From positions 538,874,315 through 538,938,314 of the forward strand of contig CM077115.1 in assembly GCA_039619475.1 (NCBI GenBank): DNA of 64,000 bases, read 5' to 3'. The stretch's first letter is position 1. The number at the start of each line of letters is the position of its first letter. Source of the stretch: Icerya purchasi (taxonomy: Eukaryota; Arthropoda; Insecta; Hemiptera; Monophlebidae). Positions 34,262 through 45,274 of the stretch are shown here, in pieces. The notes under the pieces are model-generated. The model saw only the letters and a program-made list of their open reading frames with translations, was not told where the DNA came from and did no database searches. The translations under genes were made by a program, and so were the position numbers.

Positions 34262-34995
34262 AATAGCTTTTATTTGTTAGTGCTGTATAACACTTTTAGT
34301 TTTAAATAGTGTGATTTGCTACACTAACGGCCAGAAATAATCGGTTAGATTTTTATTTGACTTTTTATCTGACCTTTTCAGCTTAAATCCCCCCCTATAC
34401 ATCTGCAACAAAATAATCAGAACCAACTTATTTCTGAATTTTTTCCCCCCAAATCTATAGGTGCAGGTCTATATAGATACCAATTTTCATAAAAATTGTT
34501 CGTGCCGTTTTCGAGACCCTAACGAACCGAAATTTGCAAGAATACAAGAATACAAACCAGAAGATCTAGTTTAAAAAAGTCCTTAAGAAAAAATTATAAA
34601 ATTTAGTTGCAATAAAATTTTTGGACAGTTTAAAGCAACGTTAATGACACCATCGCGTAATCTATTTTTAATTGATAAAGATTTTGTATGGAAGTTTTTT
34701 TTTTTTTTTTTTGTGGATTAAGTAAAGACACATTTATTTTTACATTTAAAAAAAAAAAATATTAATCAATTTTTAATTTATATTAAATTGAAAGGCTTGT
34801 AAATAGCAGTAATTTGCATGTTTTTACACTCTTTTAATTTATCAAAGAGCACATCATTCTTTCGCGTCAAAGACGGTATGTAAAATGAACGTTGTGAAAA
34901 ACTGTTTGAAAGCCAGCTTTGAAATAAATTGTTGAGTATATTTTCTAAAGAATGATATGGTTAATTGAAGTTTACTTTTTTATTAGTATTGTAAA
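34262..34995 (+). repeat. Repeat family R, copy A (5' half)
   Basis: Collinear with 48285-48835: GTTTTAAATAGTGTGATTTG against GTTTTAAGTAACGTGGTTTG, then GGCCAGAAAT, AGGTGCAGGTCTATATAGAT, and GGCTTGTAAATAGCAGTAAT. It begins about 30 bases beyond the right end of the giant element. Non-coding; class unknown. Confidence 0.7.
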
Positions 34996-35082
34996 ACTAT
35001 TTTTTCTGGGGGGGATTCACAGGGGTCTTGTCCTTATAGTGAGGTACAAGGGATGAATTTTGTATATAGTTTTATGACCATC

Positions 35083-35430
35083 TTAAACGGATGGAGCCGA
35101 AAAGAATAACCAAAAAGATATTCGATAAAAATCTGAATACACGAATAATAGGTTGTTTTGTGGAAGTTAAAAAGGACACTAAAACGAAATGAGGATATAG
35201 AAGAAGAAGAAATTCAAGATAGACAAATATACTTAGAACAAAAAAATAGAGCAATTTTCAAAAGCTTGTAAGAAATACAGAAGAAGAAAACTGGCAAAAT
35301 ATGGACGGAGGAAAGAAAAGAACACCGGCAGAGGATGAAAAAATATTGGCTGGAAGGGAAGAATCGTGCTTAAATTATTTTACGCGGTCCTTAGATGGCC
35401 AAACTCGAAAATAATAATAATAATATGTGT
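35083..35430 (+). mobile_element. RTE LINE 3' fragment, 5'-truncated
   Basis: Plus-strand RMEPKRITKKIFDKN matches RMDNERLTKRIFDYF of the full RTE; later KTGKIWTEERKEHRQRMKKY matches its C-terminal KTGRKWIEEMKKAH. The 3' UTR GGTCCTTAGATGGCC...TCGAAAATAATAATAA matches the RTE 3' end and finishes in an (AAT)n tail, the hallmark of RTE simple-repeat tails. Stops and frameshifts; 5' truncation is typical of LINE insertion. It ends about 95 bases before the BTB gene ATG. Confidence 0.85.
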
Positions 35431-35510
35431 GTTTGTAAAATATCGGAACATGATAATGGTGCGTTTAATTTTTACTTAAAATAACGAGACAATTTTTTGA
35501 TTTGCTGTAG

Positions 35511-37078
35511 AATTGAAACGAAATGGATGTCGTTACAGCGCAAAACATTATGCTGAAATTAAGCGAATGGAGAAAGGCCGGTATAACCAGCGACGTAACT
35601 ATTATTATTGACGATCAAGAATTTCATGCGCATAAGAGCATTCTCGCAGCTACCATTAAATTCTTCGAGAAGTTATTTACAGGTGACTTTGCCGAAAAGG
35701 AGAAAAACGTCATCACTTTGAAGGATGTTGATCCGGACGGATTTAGATTACTTTTGGACTACGTATATACAGAAGAAATTGAAATAGACGATGACAATTT
35801 TGAACAGGTTTTATCTGTAGCTGATTATTATCAGATTGAATGTTTGATCGAAAAATTATTCGATTATGTTATAGATAATATTGATGCTAGTAATGCATTT
35901 TATTATTACCATTCAGCAAATTGCGTTGGAAATGAGAGGATAGAAGAATTTACAAAAGATTTTATACGAGAAGATTTTCTTTCGTGTTCGAATTCTACCG
36001 CGTTTCTTGATATAACACATCCAATTCTGCTTGAATTTATCGACAGTTCGATAAAAGATGAATTAGATAGATTTAAAATAATAATGAACTGGATTGAGAA
36101 TGATTCGAATAACCGATCCGATTATTTGTTGGATCTTATTAAACATGTTCATTTCGCTTACATTAGCAATGATGTAATAGTTGAAGACATTTTGGATTAC
36201 CAGTTGGTAATAAACAATCTGGAAATTATTAAGGCGATAAAAGAGAAAAAGGATCCGGGACATACGATGAGGATTTATGGTATGAATGGATTCGATCTGA
36301 TAAGATTAGATATAGCGAATGCGAGATTAGAAGCAACGTACGTTATGGTAAAGACCAGCGTAAATTATGACCAGTTCCAAATTTCTTCTCATGGCGACGT
36401 GATATATGTATATATTTATAAAGCTGATTTTAAGTACAGCAAAAACGAGTTATATCGTTTTAAAGATCATCAGTGGAAATTTTTAAGGAATGGTTTTTCT
36501 AAATATGGTAGAGCTAATCAAAGTATAGTGTACTTAAAAAATCGGAAAACTATTTATGCAAATAATGGCGCTTCCATACTTTCTTATAATTTGCAATCAC
36601 AGACTTACGATGACTGTTCGTCCGAGTATATGCGCATAACAAACATTTATGGATCATTACTTTGCTATAAGGATTTTATTTATGCAATTGCTTCTTGCTC
36701 TGATGGTATGTATCATATATTACGATATGATCCGCTTGATCGGAATTTTTATTTGAAGAGTCAATTATTAAAATCTTGCCCAGATGCAGTAAGCGCCGTT
36801 TTAGGTGACAAAATGTTTATCATAAGCGGCGGTTTAGTACAGATGTACGATATTACGAAAGATCAGTGTACCGTAATAGAAGACAATGAACAAAAAAATA
36901 CTTCCTACCATTCGTTAATCGCATATCAAAACCAACTTTATGCAATTAGAGAAAAATGGGATGTTATTGATGTATTTGATCTCTCAGAAATAAGTTGGAC
37001 CGAGGAAATTCATTTGGCGATAAATAATAAAAGTGTGTTTAATATGAAATAAGTCATTCAACAATATTTAAATATAAG
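35511..37078 (+). other. Predicted coding exon bounds of the BTB gene (splice acceptor 35510, donor 37079)
   Basis: A pyrimidine-rich TTTTTTGATTTGCTGTAG ends at 35510, 12 bases before the ATG. A strong donor AAG|GTAAGC follows the stop at 37079. 320 bases later TTTTTTCTTTTTTAG (ending 37398) is a good acceptor, and AATAAA follows at 37418-37423. The CDS may therefore be one exon between two UTR introns. Inferred from sequence patterns only. Confidence 0.4.
35523..37052 (+). CDS. BTB-BACK-Kelch-like protein, intact, single coding exon
   Basis: 509 residues without a stop. BTB/POZ domain at residues about 12-118: SDVTIIIDDQEFHAHKSILA, FFEKLFTGDF, ITLKDVDPDGFRLLLDYVYT. BACK domain about 120-235, with the NDVIVEDILDY stretch near its end. 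The C-terminal 260 residues have a Kelch-like rhythm (YRF...W, IYANNGASILSYNLQSQTY, GDKMFIISGG, VIDVFDLSEISW) but few canonical Gly-Gly pairs, so the propeller is diverged. Proteins of this type dimerise by BTB and usually bridge Cullin-3 to substrates bound by the propeller; substrate unknown here. ATG context is AACGAAATGG. The frame is preserved amid heavily decayed repeats, so selection or recent origin is likely. Lack of coding introns suggests a retrocopy or a lineage-specific expansion. Kelch-like gene number or orthology cannot be assigned from sequence alone. Confidence 0.9.
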   Translation: MDVVTAQNIMLKLSEWRKAGITSDVTIIIDDQEFHAHKSILAATIKFFEKLFTGDFAEKEKNVITLKDVDPDGFRLLLDYVYTEEIEIDDDNFEQVLSVADYYQIECLIEKLFDYVIDNIDASNAFYYYHSANCVGNERIEEFTKDFIREDFLSCSNSTAFLDITHPILLEFIDSSIKDELDRFKIIMNWIENDSNNRSDYLLDLIKHVHFAYISNDVIVEDILDYQLVINNLEIIKAIKEKKDPGHTMRIYGMNGFDLIRLDIANARLEATYVMVKTSVNYDQFQISSHGDVIYVYIYKADFKYSKNELYRFKDHQWKFLRNGFSKYGRANQSIVYLKNRKTIYANNGASILSYNLQSQTYDDCSSEYMRITNIYGSLLCYKDFIYAIASCSDGMYHILRYDPLDRNFYLKSQLLKSCPDAVSAVLGDKMFIISGGLVQMYDITKDQCTVIEDNEQKNTSYHSLIAYQNQLYAIREKWDVIDVFDLSEISWTEEIHLAINNKSVFNMK

Positions 37079-37830
37079 GTAAGCTAAGCGTGTTAGTTTC
37101 ATTTTATCGTCATTATGGGTTATTATTAATTTTTTAAATTTGTTTTTTATAGCTATTATTGATCTTTAGTTATAGATAGTACAGTTTTAAATTTTGCAAA
37201 ATATGCACAGCGTATACGTTCTATGAGATAATTTCTTAATCATCTATAGATTCCGTACACTGATTATGTAATTTTTACAAAAAACATTTTTTGAAAAATA
37301 GAACAACATTCCATTTATAAATTAAACGTTTACAGTACTGAGGTATAATGATAAATTTTGAAGTTAATATTTCCATTTCACAGTTTTTTCTTTTTTAGCG
37401 CTGTTAAAATATCTTTAAATAAATACTTTTGAATATTTTTTTTGTCTGTTATTCTTGTATACTGCAATATACGTATATCACATTAAAATATGGAAGTACT
37501 GCTTTCTAGAGACAAATTTTTTATTTCAAAATGATTGATGACTTTGGAAGATAAAAAATAGAGACGTTTCGAGGTCACCAATAAGAAGTAAATCATAACA
37601 GTATTTTCACATACTAATTTGTGTGATAGATTTGAATTGGAACGATTTTTAAAATTGGCGGCTAAAAATCTGTCTATTCCCTTCGGTAGCATATATGTGT
37701 TTATAACTTCTGTACGCTATTAATTTCATGGAGAAAAATATTATGTATTATTATTCTTCAATTAAATAAGGTAATTTGATTTAAATATTATTTTAAGCAA
37801 CCGAGAGACTATAAATTTATTATTACAGTT

Positions 37831-40079
37831 CGGAATTACAAATATGAAACTTGTCATGATAGAAGTAACGTAACAGTTATGTATTGCGAATGTGTCGGGA
37901 GCTGTTGTGGTACAAGTTTGGAAACAAACAGAGGGACAACCGAAATATTTGGTCACCACTGACCGAAATGAAAATAGAAAAAGTGAAAGTAAGTGATAAT
38001 TCTTTGTTTGGTAAATATATTATTAGCAGTTTGGAAAGACCAGATTTCCGCCTTTTAGATATGGCATTTAAAGAGAGAGTAATTTGAAAAGAAATATTCG
38101 TTGAAAAAAGACAATACAAAAAAAAAAAATATTCAGAAATACTGGATTAAGTATGAATTTATAAACATGAATCTGGGTCATTTGCAGAGAGCTATGAATA
38201 AGTAGGATGCGTTGGATGAGAAGATTATCAGCAAAGAGGTTTTGAAAGAAAGTCAAAAGCTAATAAAAGAGCCATATGGAATGAGAAAATTATTTTGAGA
38301 ATATATGAAAACGAGTATATGGAGCGGATGAAAAACCACTAGTGTTCAACTGTAAGTATAGTACAGTGGTTAAGTATATGCAAAAATTTCTAATCTTATG
38401 TTAATGTTTATTCAATTTTTTTTGACTATGCATTGTGGTTTTTCTTTTTTAACATATACTATTGTTCCTGTGTTTTATTATAAGTGTTCTTCATGACTTT
38501 GTCGATGAAAAATTTAAAAGTAACTAATATTAAAGATATTTTTGAAAAAGATTGAAGAATTATTTTTAAGCTTTAAGATGATAGTAGCGAATACGCAGCG
38601 ATTTCGGGAGGTGAGAATCTAACTACAAAACCACGTGCAGAAACTAACCCGATTCCCGGTGCCTGAATTTAGAAATTACGCCAAATTTCCTTTTTGTTCC
38701 CCCCCCCCAAATTTTTCCTGATTTCTCCTTCCCTTTCCCACACATTTCCGATAATCCAATCGAATTTTTATAATCTAACCCACATTACAGTCTTGGAGCT
38801 CAAAATTCACCCTACTCCAACGCCTCTTAAACTATTTCCAACCGGTAATCCGAACGTGTGTCTCAAGGAACGGCTCCTAACCCTTCCCTCCTAGACAGAA
38901 CTTCTGCAGAAATCCAAACCGTTTTATAAAAAAATCGAAAATTTATATTCAAAACCCGAATCTAACTTTAGCTCCCACTTTGCCCCCCTTTACGGTCATA
39001 CATAATATTTTTAAAAATTTGCAACGTAAGTATTCAAAAATAAATTCGTGTATATTTTTTATTTTCCTCGGTTTCAAAAATACAACTTCCCCTTCTCTCA
39101 AACTAAATTTTCGATCATACAAAATGTATGTTTCAGAGCACGCCCTGCAAAAGCACATACATGTTTCAGTGTACGCATTATGAATTTTCAAAATTAATAT
39201 GCATATATTTTATTTTCTACGCTTCCAAAAATTTTTCCAATCTTTCGTAATTTTTATTTTTCTGACAATCGCAAGTAAAATTATATTTCAATAATCATGT
39301 CGCCGCCGATAGATTCGATTAAAAAACCGTGAAGATCCAATTAAGAATTCACATGGAAGTTCCTTGGTGATTAAAGGATCCCGCTCCATCACATCCCCGA
39401 TCACCTGAAAGACGCCGGACCATCCACACCAACGGATCACGGATCACCGCGCCGACAACAGTAATACGTACAATATGTGTACAATTTACTCATTTATATT
39501 ATCCAATTTTTTATTAATTTGTTTTGTTCGTATTTAAATAGAATATTTTTAGCGCAGAATTTTCGACCAAAATAATATCCATTTTTAATTTATATCGACC
39601 GGCTGAATATTAGCGCGTTTTCTGAAACCCTTCGTCGTTCTTCGCTATGCTCGAGACGCGCCACTATATGTTGATACTCTCTTCTCATCGATGCTATGTG
39701 CTCCTATTCGCTTTGCTTGTTCGCTGGCATCACAGCTTTCTTCGACGCGCCACTATGTGTTTAGCCTAACTTACACATATACACACACTCTCACTCACTG
39801 GTTGCAACCCTGATCTGCTCCAGTTACCACGTTTTCATCAAACACAATGTGTCTTGTGAAACTAATAGGTTTTTCTGTCTGTCCCTCTATACAATTGACC
39901 AAAACGCTTCATAGACGATCTCATATATATCGCGAAAAATACTTATGAAATAAAAAAAAGTATTAAATAATGTGTGGACCGAACATATATTTTTATAAAA
40001 ATGTGATTACGAAAGATTTTAAAAATTTCGGATTTCGAAAAATAAAGTATACAGTTATTAATTTTTAAAGTTCATAATA
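37831..40079. other. No recognised gene; non-coding block
   Basis: 37930-38340 is A-rich and looks like decayed coding sequence but has no recognised motif. 38684-39000 is C-rich on the plus strand (poly-C at 38700). 39600-39770 has two similar GAGACGCGCCACTAT/GACGCGCCACTATGTG segments about 100 bp apart. TCTGTCTGTCCCTC at 39881 resembles the flanks of insect repeats. Confidence 0.35.
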
Positions 40080-42130
40080 GGATATGCATAAGTATAGCGT
40101 GCTCGGTAACAACGTGTGTGTGGAAATTGGTACGGTGTATTCAGTAAAATAATAAATAAAAAAATATTACGAAAGATTTGAAATTCTCATGGGAGGGGAG
40201 AGGGAAACTTTATAACCATATAAAGTAAAAAGTATTACAAAAAAAAAAAAAAAATGGAAATTTGAACCGTGAAAATCGAACGAAATTTTGGAACAGTGCA
40301 AGGAATAAAGAATATGATGGAATTAATTTTGGGTATTTACGCTCGCAAATGTAGAACGTGTACAGGAATGTTCGGTAACACCATCTATCACTGTGATGGA
40401 TGTGTGCGTGGGAATGGACAGTGTGCATTCGCGGCGGTCAGGATTTTGACGGATTAAATTTTAGAATTGGAAAAAAAATAAAACATTTATGAAAGATCGG
40501 AAAATATTTTTGGAGCAGTGGAAAAATAAAAATATATTTAGATTAATTCTACAATATCGAAGCTCAGAAAAAATATTTGCTGTAAAAAGGGTAAAGGGGT
40601 TTAAGGTTAGTTTCAGGGTTCTGATAAATAAGTAAAATCATTAAAAGTGAAATAACTGGCGGTAATGGTGATGAAGGCGCAGGATAGAAGGTGCGCTTTC
40701 GCGACGACGGATTTGCAAAAAATAAAAAAACTTACGAACGGTAAAATGATTTAAATCGTAACAATCTGTAATACTTGGGTTTGAAAAAAATTAACGTGAA
40801 TGACATACGTGTGTGCAGGTATTCGTACTTGAGAAAAAAAAATAAAAACAATATAATGGACGATTGTTAATTTAGGCACGGAGGGTAAAGGAGAGAAGAA
40901 GAAATTTTTGGAATCGTGGAAAATAAAAAATATGCTCGGCTCAATTTTGAAAATACATAATTGGATGTGCACATGTATAATATGCGTAGATATGGTGTTG
41001 TGTAATCGTGACGCTGTATATATGCCTGGGAACGGGTTGTGCGCTTTTGTGACGGTCGGTAGATCGAAGAGTATGGAAAAACATAAAAAGTATGTACGCG
41101 ATCAGTAAATTGGTTGCAAAAGTCAGAGGGGCTTAAAGGTTACATTTGGTCTTTGATTTTAAATTTCGATTAATTTTGATAATGTATAATGGAGAACATG
41201 CGCGAGAAGTACTGAAGCGCTTTCGCAGCGGTCAGGACTTTATCGGATTAAATTTTAGAATTGGAAAATAAATAAAATATATTATGTGAAAAGATCTGAA
41301 AAATTTTTTGGAGTTTAAATAAAAATATTCTTAAGCTAATTCTATAATACTTAGACTCGGAGAAATGATTACGAATGATCGGTAAGCTAGCGGTAGCAAA
41401 TGCGTGCGTGGGTTCGGATGGTGTGGTTTCATTGTAGCTGCGGATCGATGTACTCGTGAAAAAATAATACGAAAGATTTGTAATTTGTGTAGGGCGGTTA
41501 GCGGTGGAAGGGGGAATTTTTGAAACTATGTTAAATAAAAATATACTCAAATTAATTTTTGAATACTTACGTTCGGAAAAAAAATTTTGGAGGTGAAAAA
41601 ATATACTTAGGCTAATTCTATAATACTTAGACTTGAAAGAATTATTATGAATGATAGGAGAACTATCGGTAGCAAATGAGTGCGTGAGAACATGCTGTGC
41701 GAATTCGTATCGGTGAAGACATCGACGGATTTCTTTTTAGAACCGGAGAAAAAATTAAAAATTTTGAACGGTCGGAAGAAATGTATACTTAGGCTAATTC
41801 TATAATACTTAGACTCGACAAAAAAAAAAATATTACGAACAATAGAAAAACCAGCGACAATGTATGTGTGTGGTGGGTACGTGTTGGCGTGTATCCTATC
41901 GCGGCGGCTAACGCTATGGTGGATATATGCGTGAGTTTGGCACGTGCGCATTTACAGTGATTAGTACGAACGGAAAACGCCTAAAAATATATTTAGGCTA
42001 ATTTTGAAATTGTTATACTTACGCGCAGAATTTTGAAAAACCGCTGTGCACAGCGGTTGGCAGGGGTGGTGGAGTCTTAGGTTAGTTTCGGACTTGAGAC
42101 ATTATACTTAGGTTAATTTTTTAATCAGTT
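40080..42130. repeat. Degenerate tandem repeat array
   Basis: A segment reading GGCTAATTCTATAATACTTAGACTC recurs at about 41335, 41611 and 41793, with weaker versions at 40540, 41996 and 42109. Between them are variants of TTACGAAAGATTTG, a TGTGCG/GTGCGTG-rich stretch and GCGGCGGTCAGG. Unit spacing is irregular, about 180-275 bp. Short frames in it are not conserved between units, so it is non-coding. Confidence 0.65.
42039..42058. repeat. 20-nt perfect palindrome
   Basis: AACCGCTGTGCACAGCGGTT is its own reverse complement, in the last part of the tandem array. Confidence 0.95.
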
Positions 42131-42785
42131 CGAATTATCGGAAATGGGGGGGGGACTTAAAGGGGAATTGGGGGAAATTTGGGAGAATCTTCGGTGAATT
42201 TTCAGCGTCCAAACCAAAAATTGGGTTACTTTTTGCCTCCCGAATAAAATACTTTAGTTAGTTTCTGTACTCTGCACGCGGTTCTGGGGTTGTGACGTCA
42301 CACTTCCCAGGTTCGCTATTTATAGACTACTATTGTTTACAATAAAAATGATATTTACTTACAATCGGAATGACGATTTTTTACAATCGAGAGGTTTTTG
42401 TTAATTGTTCGTTAGCAATCAATTGTTCTCGTGACATTTGAACAATCGAAATAATCGAATAAAATCTTTCGTAATCATTCATCACTTCAGAGTGTAGCAT
42501 ATATAATAGTATTTTCACTTACTGATTCACTTGATACATCCGATCTGGAATGATTATTGCATCATAAACACGCGATTTTTTTAAAATTCACGGCTAAAAA
42601 TCTCACGGTACCAACATAGAGGTCGATTCCGTTCGGTTGCGTGTACGCGTTTTTGACTTTGACTTCTATATGCTATTCATTTTATCGAGAAAGATACCAT
42701 ATATTATCAGTTTAATGAAATAAGTTAAATCGGTTTAAATATTATTTTGAGCAATAGAGGGAGTGTTGTAAACAGTTTTCCTACA

Positions 42786-43861
42786 GTCTCGAATATACGT
42801 GAATCTGTACCTATCAAACGATAACGCAAAGCTGAGACAGGTGAAGTCCCGTACTTTATTCTCCTTATTTGCCCCCCTTAAAGTCACAGATTTAATATGT
42901 AAAAGAAGAAAGAAAAATAAACTGAAAAGTAATAAATTCGAAATATTCGTGTAAAACCGTTTTTCCCGGAAAAGCAAAAACAATTAATATCATTCTTTGT
43001 AGCGAACGAAAAACAAAAAAAGTCGTATATATCCCAAAATCGGCGAACTCAGCACCGCTGAGAATTACTTATTAGTACCACACTGCCGTCGAAATCAACT
43101 GTAGCAAGGAAAATAAATCTTTACAGTTCCATCAAAAATTGGGGTATTATATGATAATTAAATAGAAGTGTTGGTCTAAGAAAATTGCATTTCATATCAT
43201 TATCGATCAACGTCTTCGTCTCATTCGTTTAAAATACTTCAATTTAGCCATTATAATGCACTTGATCTCTCCTTGAAAAAAAAAAATACGTCATAATAGG
43301 AAATTATTGCCGCGATTGACTATTTTTTTCCGAAATTTTATTCTGAAGGAACCCGCTAAATGAATATATAATCGACATTTCAAGTCTTTGTAAGAGGAAA
43401 TAATTTTTTAAGCGATACAGGAACGAAAAAAAATCATTGAAAACCGTCGATTTATGTTCAAAGCAAGTTACTAACTTCGGGCGGGTGTTTTTTTGTTGCA
43501 ATGATTATTTTACGTTTTAAATTTGACATTAATTGAAGAAAAAAAAAATTAAAAACATAGTTCCACTTGGAAAAAGAACGAGGCTGAATCTTGTTGCAGC
43601 TGAAACGATAAAGACCCATTCCTGACTATCGCAAGAAATGCAAACGGGTTTTTCATAATTAGGCGATTGAATTATTTCACTGCTGATGAATTTGAATTCT
43701 ACAAAAGATTTTTCTGTTTCTGTATTCCAAATGAAATTTTACGAATTTTTCACGAGTTCTAATGGAGCGATACGACCCCTCCGTAATTACGATTGGACCG
43801 CAATTAATTCAATGTAAGGAAGAACACTAAAAAAAAAAAAAAAAAACACCCACAGCTAATA
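42786..43861. other. No recognised gene
   Basis: AT-rich; frames at 42735-42983 and 43304-43501 (minus) are featureless. Poly-A at 43830-43846 directly precedes the Gypsy fragment. Confidence 0.4.
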
Positions 43862-44281
43862 ATGTTTGTCAGTCGAATCTTAAATAAATGTGAAAAAAAA
43901 AGCGATATAACGGAAAAAGAATTACGAAGTATCATATATGCGTGTCAAAAATTCCGAATAGTTGTACAGGGATTTAAACTCGTTTTGGTAACAAAGCATA
44001 AATGCTTAAAATTTTTGTATGAGTCTAAATGGACGGATGACCGTCTGACTCGATAGGCACTACAATTACAACAATTTGAATTAGATATAAAGTATATCAA
44101 AGAGGACAGTTAGATTATCTCGAATGTGTAGTGAGGAGGACAACTATGATGACGGCCGATTTTGAATTAATCGAGTAGCCCTAAATAAAAGAACGGGTTT
44201 GGGAACTCATTAAATAATATACCAGAGAATCAAGACCGGCTCGAAAAATTACAAAGATTTTGTAAAATATATAAAAACGTA
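43862..44281 (+). pseudogene. Ty3/Gypsy LTR-retrotransposon RNase H fragment
   Basis: The frame reads SRILNKCEKKSDITEKELRS, then IIYACQKFRIVVQGF and VTKHKCLKFL, followed by DRLTR. Gypsy RNase H domains have SR.L..AE..Y..TEKELLAI, A..KFR.YL.G and VTDHK.L..L. The catalytic Asp of TDHK is Lys here (TKHK), and a TAG follows DRLTR. After the stop, LQLQQFELDIKYIKED continues the domain. Downstream frames to about 44281 fit a decayed continuation. Protease, most of RT, integrase and LTRs are not found. Confidence 0.75.
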
Positions 44282-44289
44282 TCTTCTAT

Positions 44290-44570
44290 ATGTATAAAAA
44301 TAAATGTATGTCTGTCTGTCGTTCTGTATGTCCTTGACAGACTCTGTAGCTGTCGATCTGATTTTTATGAAATTTGGACAGTTTATTTATGAGGTCATGA
44401 AGAACAATATAGGCTATTTAAAAGCCAAAAAAAAAAAAACCATAGCAAAATCCGTTTTCGCCAGTTTAAGGGGTTTTCACAAATTATAAAGCTGAATGAG
44501 TATAGGCTGATATAGACACTAGTTCAGAAAACATAAACAAAACCGGAAAAGATATATATATATATACATA
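44290..44570. other. Repeat-like strip
   Basis: TGTATGTCTGTCTGTCGTTC followed by GATTTTTATGAAATTTGGAC resembles a recurring style of insect repeat flanks (compare 53310-53330, TTGGATGAAATTTGC). No gene; (TA)n at about 44555-44565. Confidence 0.35.
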
Positions 44571-45245
44571 GGGTGGGTGATTTATCTTGCAACTCTGTAG
44601 TTGCGTCGCAAATGGGCAGCTTAATAATAAAACTGGTTGATGCGGCAACCATGGTTAATGTTAGTGTTGATTCATTGTTAGTTTAGGCGATTTGCAAATC
44701 ATTTGGTGCATTTCTTATTTAGTGACGTGTGTGTTTCTGTGTTTTAATATTGTTTTGTAATTTTTCCAAAAAAAAATTATCAAAATCTGTATTTTCCGAT
44801 GCTGAAAGAACGTTTATTATTGCACATTATTTTAGTGAAAAATCGTACGTACCTGTTCGGGAGAAGTTTAAAAACGAATTCAGAAGCTCCTCTCGCATAT
44901 ACCTAATAAAAGAACGATAATGCGAATTGTTGAAAGATTGGTGTTTGGTGCGCTATTTTCAGACGTCGAATTATAGGTCCATTCTTTTTCAATAGTATAA
45001 TTAATAGTGACACCTGTGTGGAAAGCGTACAGCAATTTATTGCATTGCTGGAACCGAATGAACGTTTCATATGGTTTCAACAGGACAGAGCGCGTGCGCA
45101 AACTAGTGCACAAACGATGTCTCTGCTAAATGACTTTTTTTATGCCGGGACATTTAATATCGACTAATCTGTGGCCACCACGACAACCAGTTTCGACACC
45201 ATCCGATTTTTAGAATTCCGTATACATATAATGTACGGAATCCTA
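44571..45245 (+). mobile_element. mariner-type element, internally deleted
   Basis: Starts about GGGTGGGTGATTTATCTTGC, a plausible TIR. Holds two separate transposase pieces (next entry). The 3' side ends near the small palindrome ATTCCGTA...TACGGAAT (about 45218-45243), where another repeat begins. The right TIR is not found. Confidence 0.55.
44729..45215 (+). pseudogene. mariner-like transposase remnants
   Basis: N-terminal piece SDAERTFIIAHYFSEKSYVP, then VREKFKNEF, is the helix-turn-helix start of an insect mariner-like family. After a deletion, 44940-45215 gives RRRIIGPFFFN, ESVQQFIALLEPNE, WFQQDRARAQTSAQTMSLL, and in a shifted frame NLWPPRQPVSTPSDF. FQQDGA.AHTA...M..L and LWPPRSPDL.P.DFFLWG are family hallmarks carrying the second and third catalytic acids (QQD; PDL.P.D). 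The first catalytic Asp region is deleted and frames are broken. Confidence 0.75.
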
Positions 45246-45274
45246 ATAAGATGGTACACAAATGAGAAAAATAC

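Larger units (their letters stand above)
37597..42785. repeat. Direct repeats of ~235-280 bp flanking a 4.7-kb block
   Basis: 37597-37830 and 42507-42785 are similar in direct orientation (AGTATTTTCACATACT against AGTATTTTCACTTACT; GGCTAAAAATCT; TTTAAATATTATTTTAAGCA against TTTAAATATTATTTTGAGCA). The right copy has extra bases. LTR-like placement, but no TG...CA ends, primer site or retroelement protein was found between them. Confidence 0.5.

Noticed and set aside
37930..38340. RTE or other LINE coding fragment
   Set aside because: The A-rich, lysine/glutamate-like composition suggested it, but no RT or endonuclease motif could be placed in any frame.
37597..42785. LTR retrotransposon
   Set aside because: Direct repeats exist but no TG/CA ends, primer site, target duplication or gag/pol sequence was found between them.
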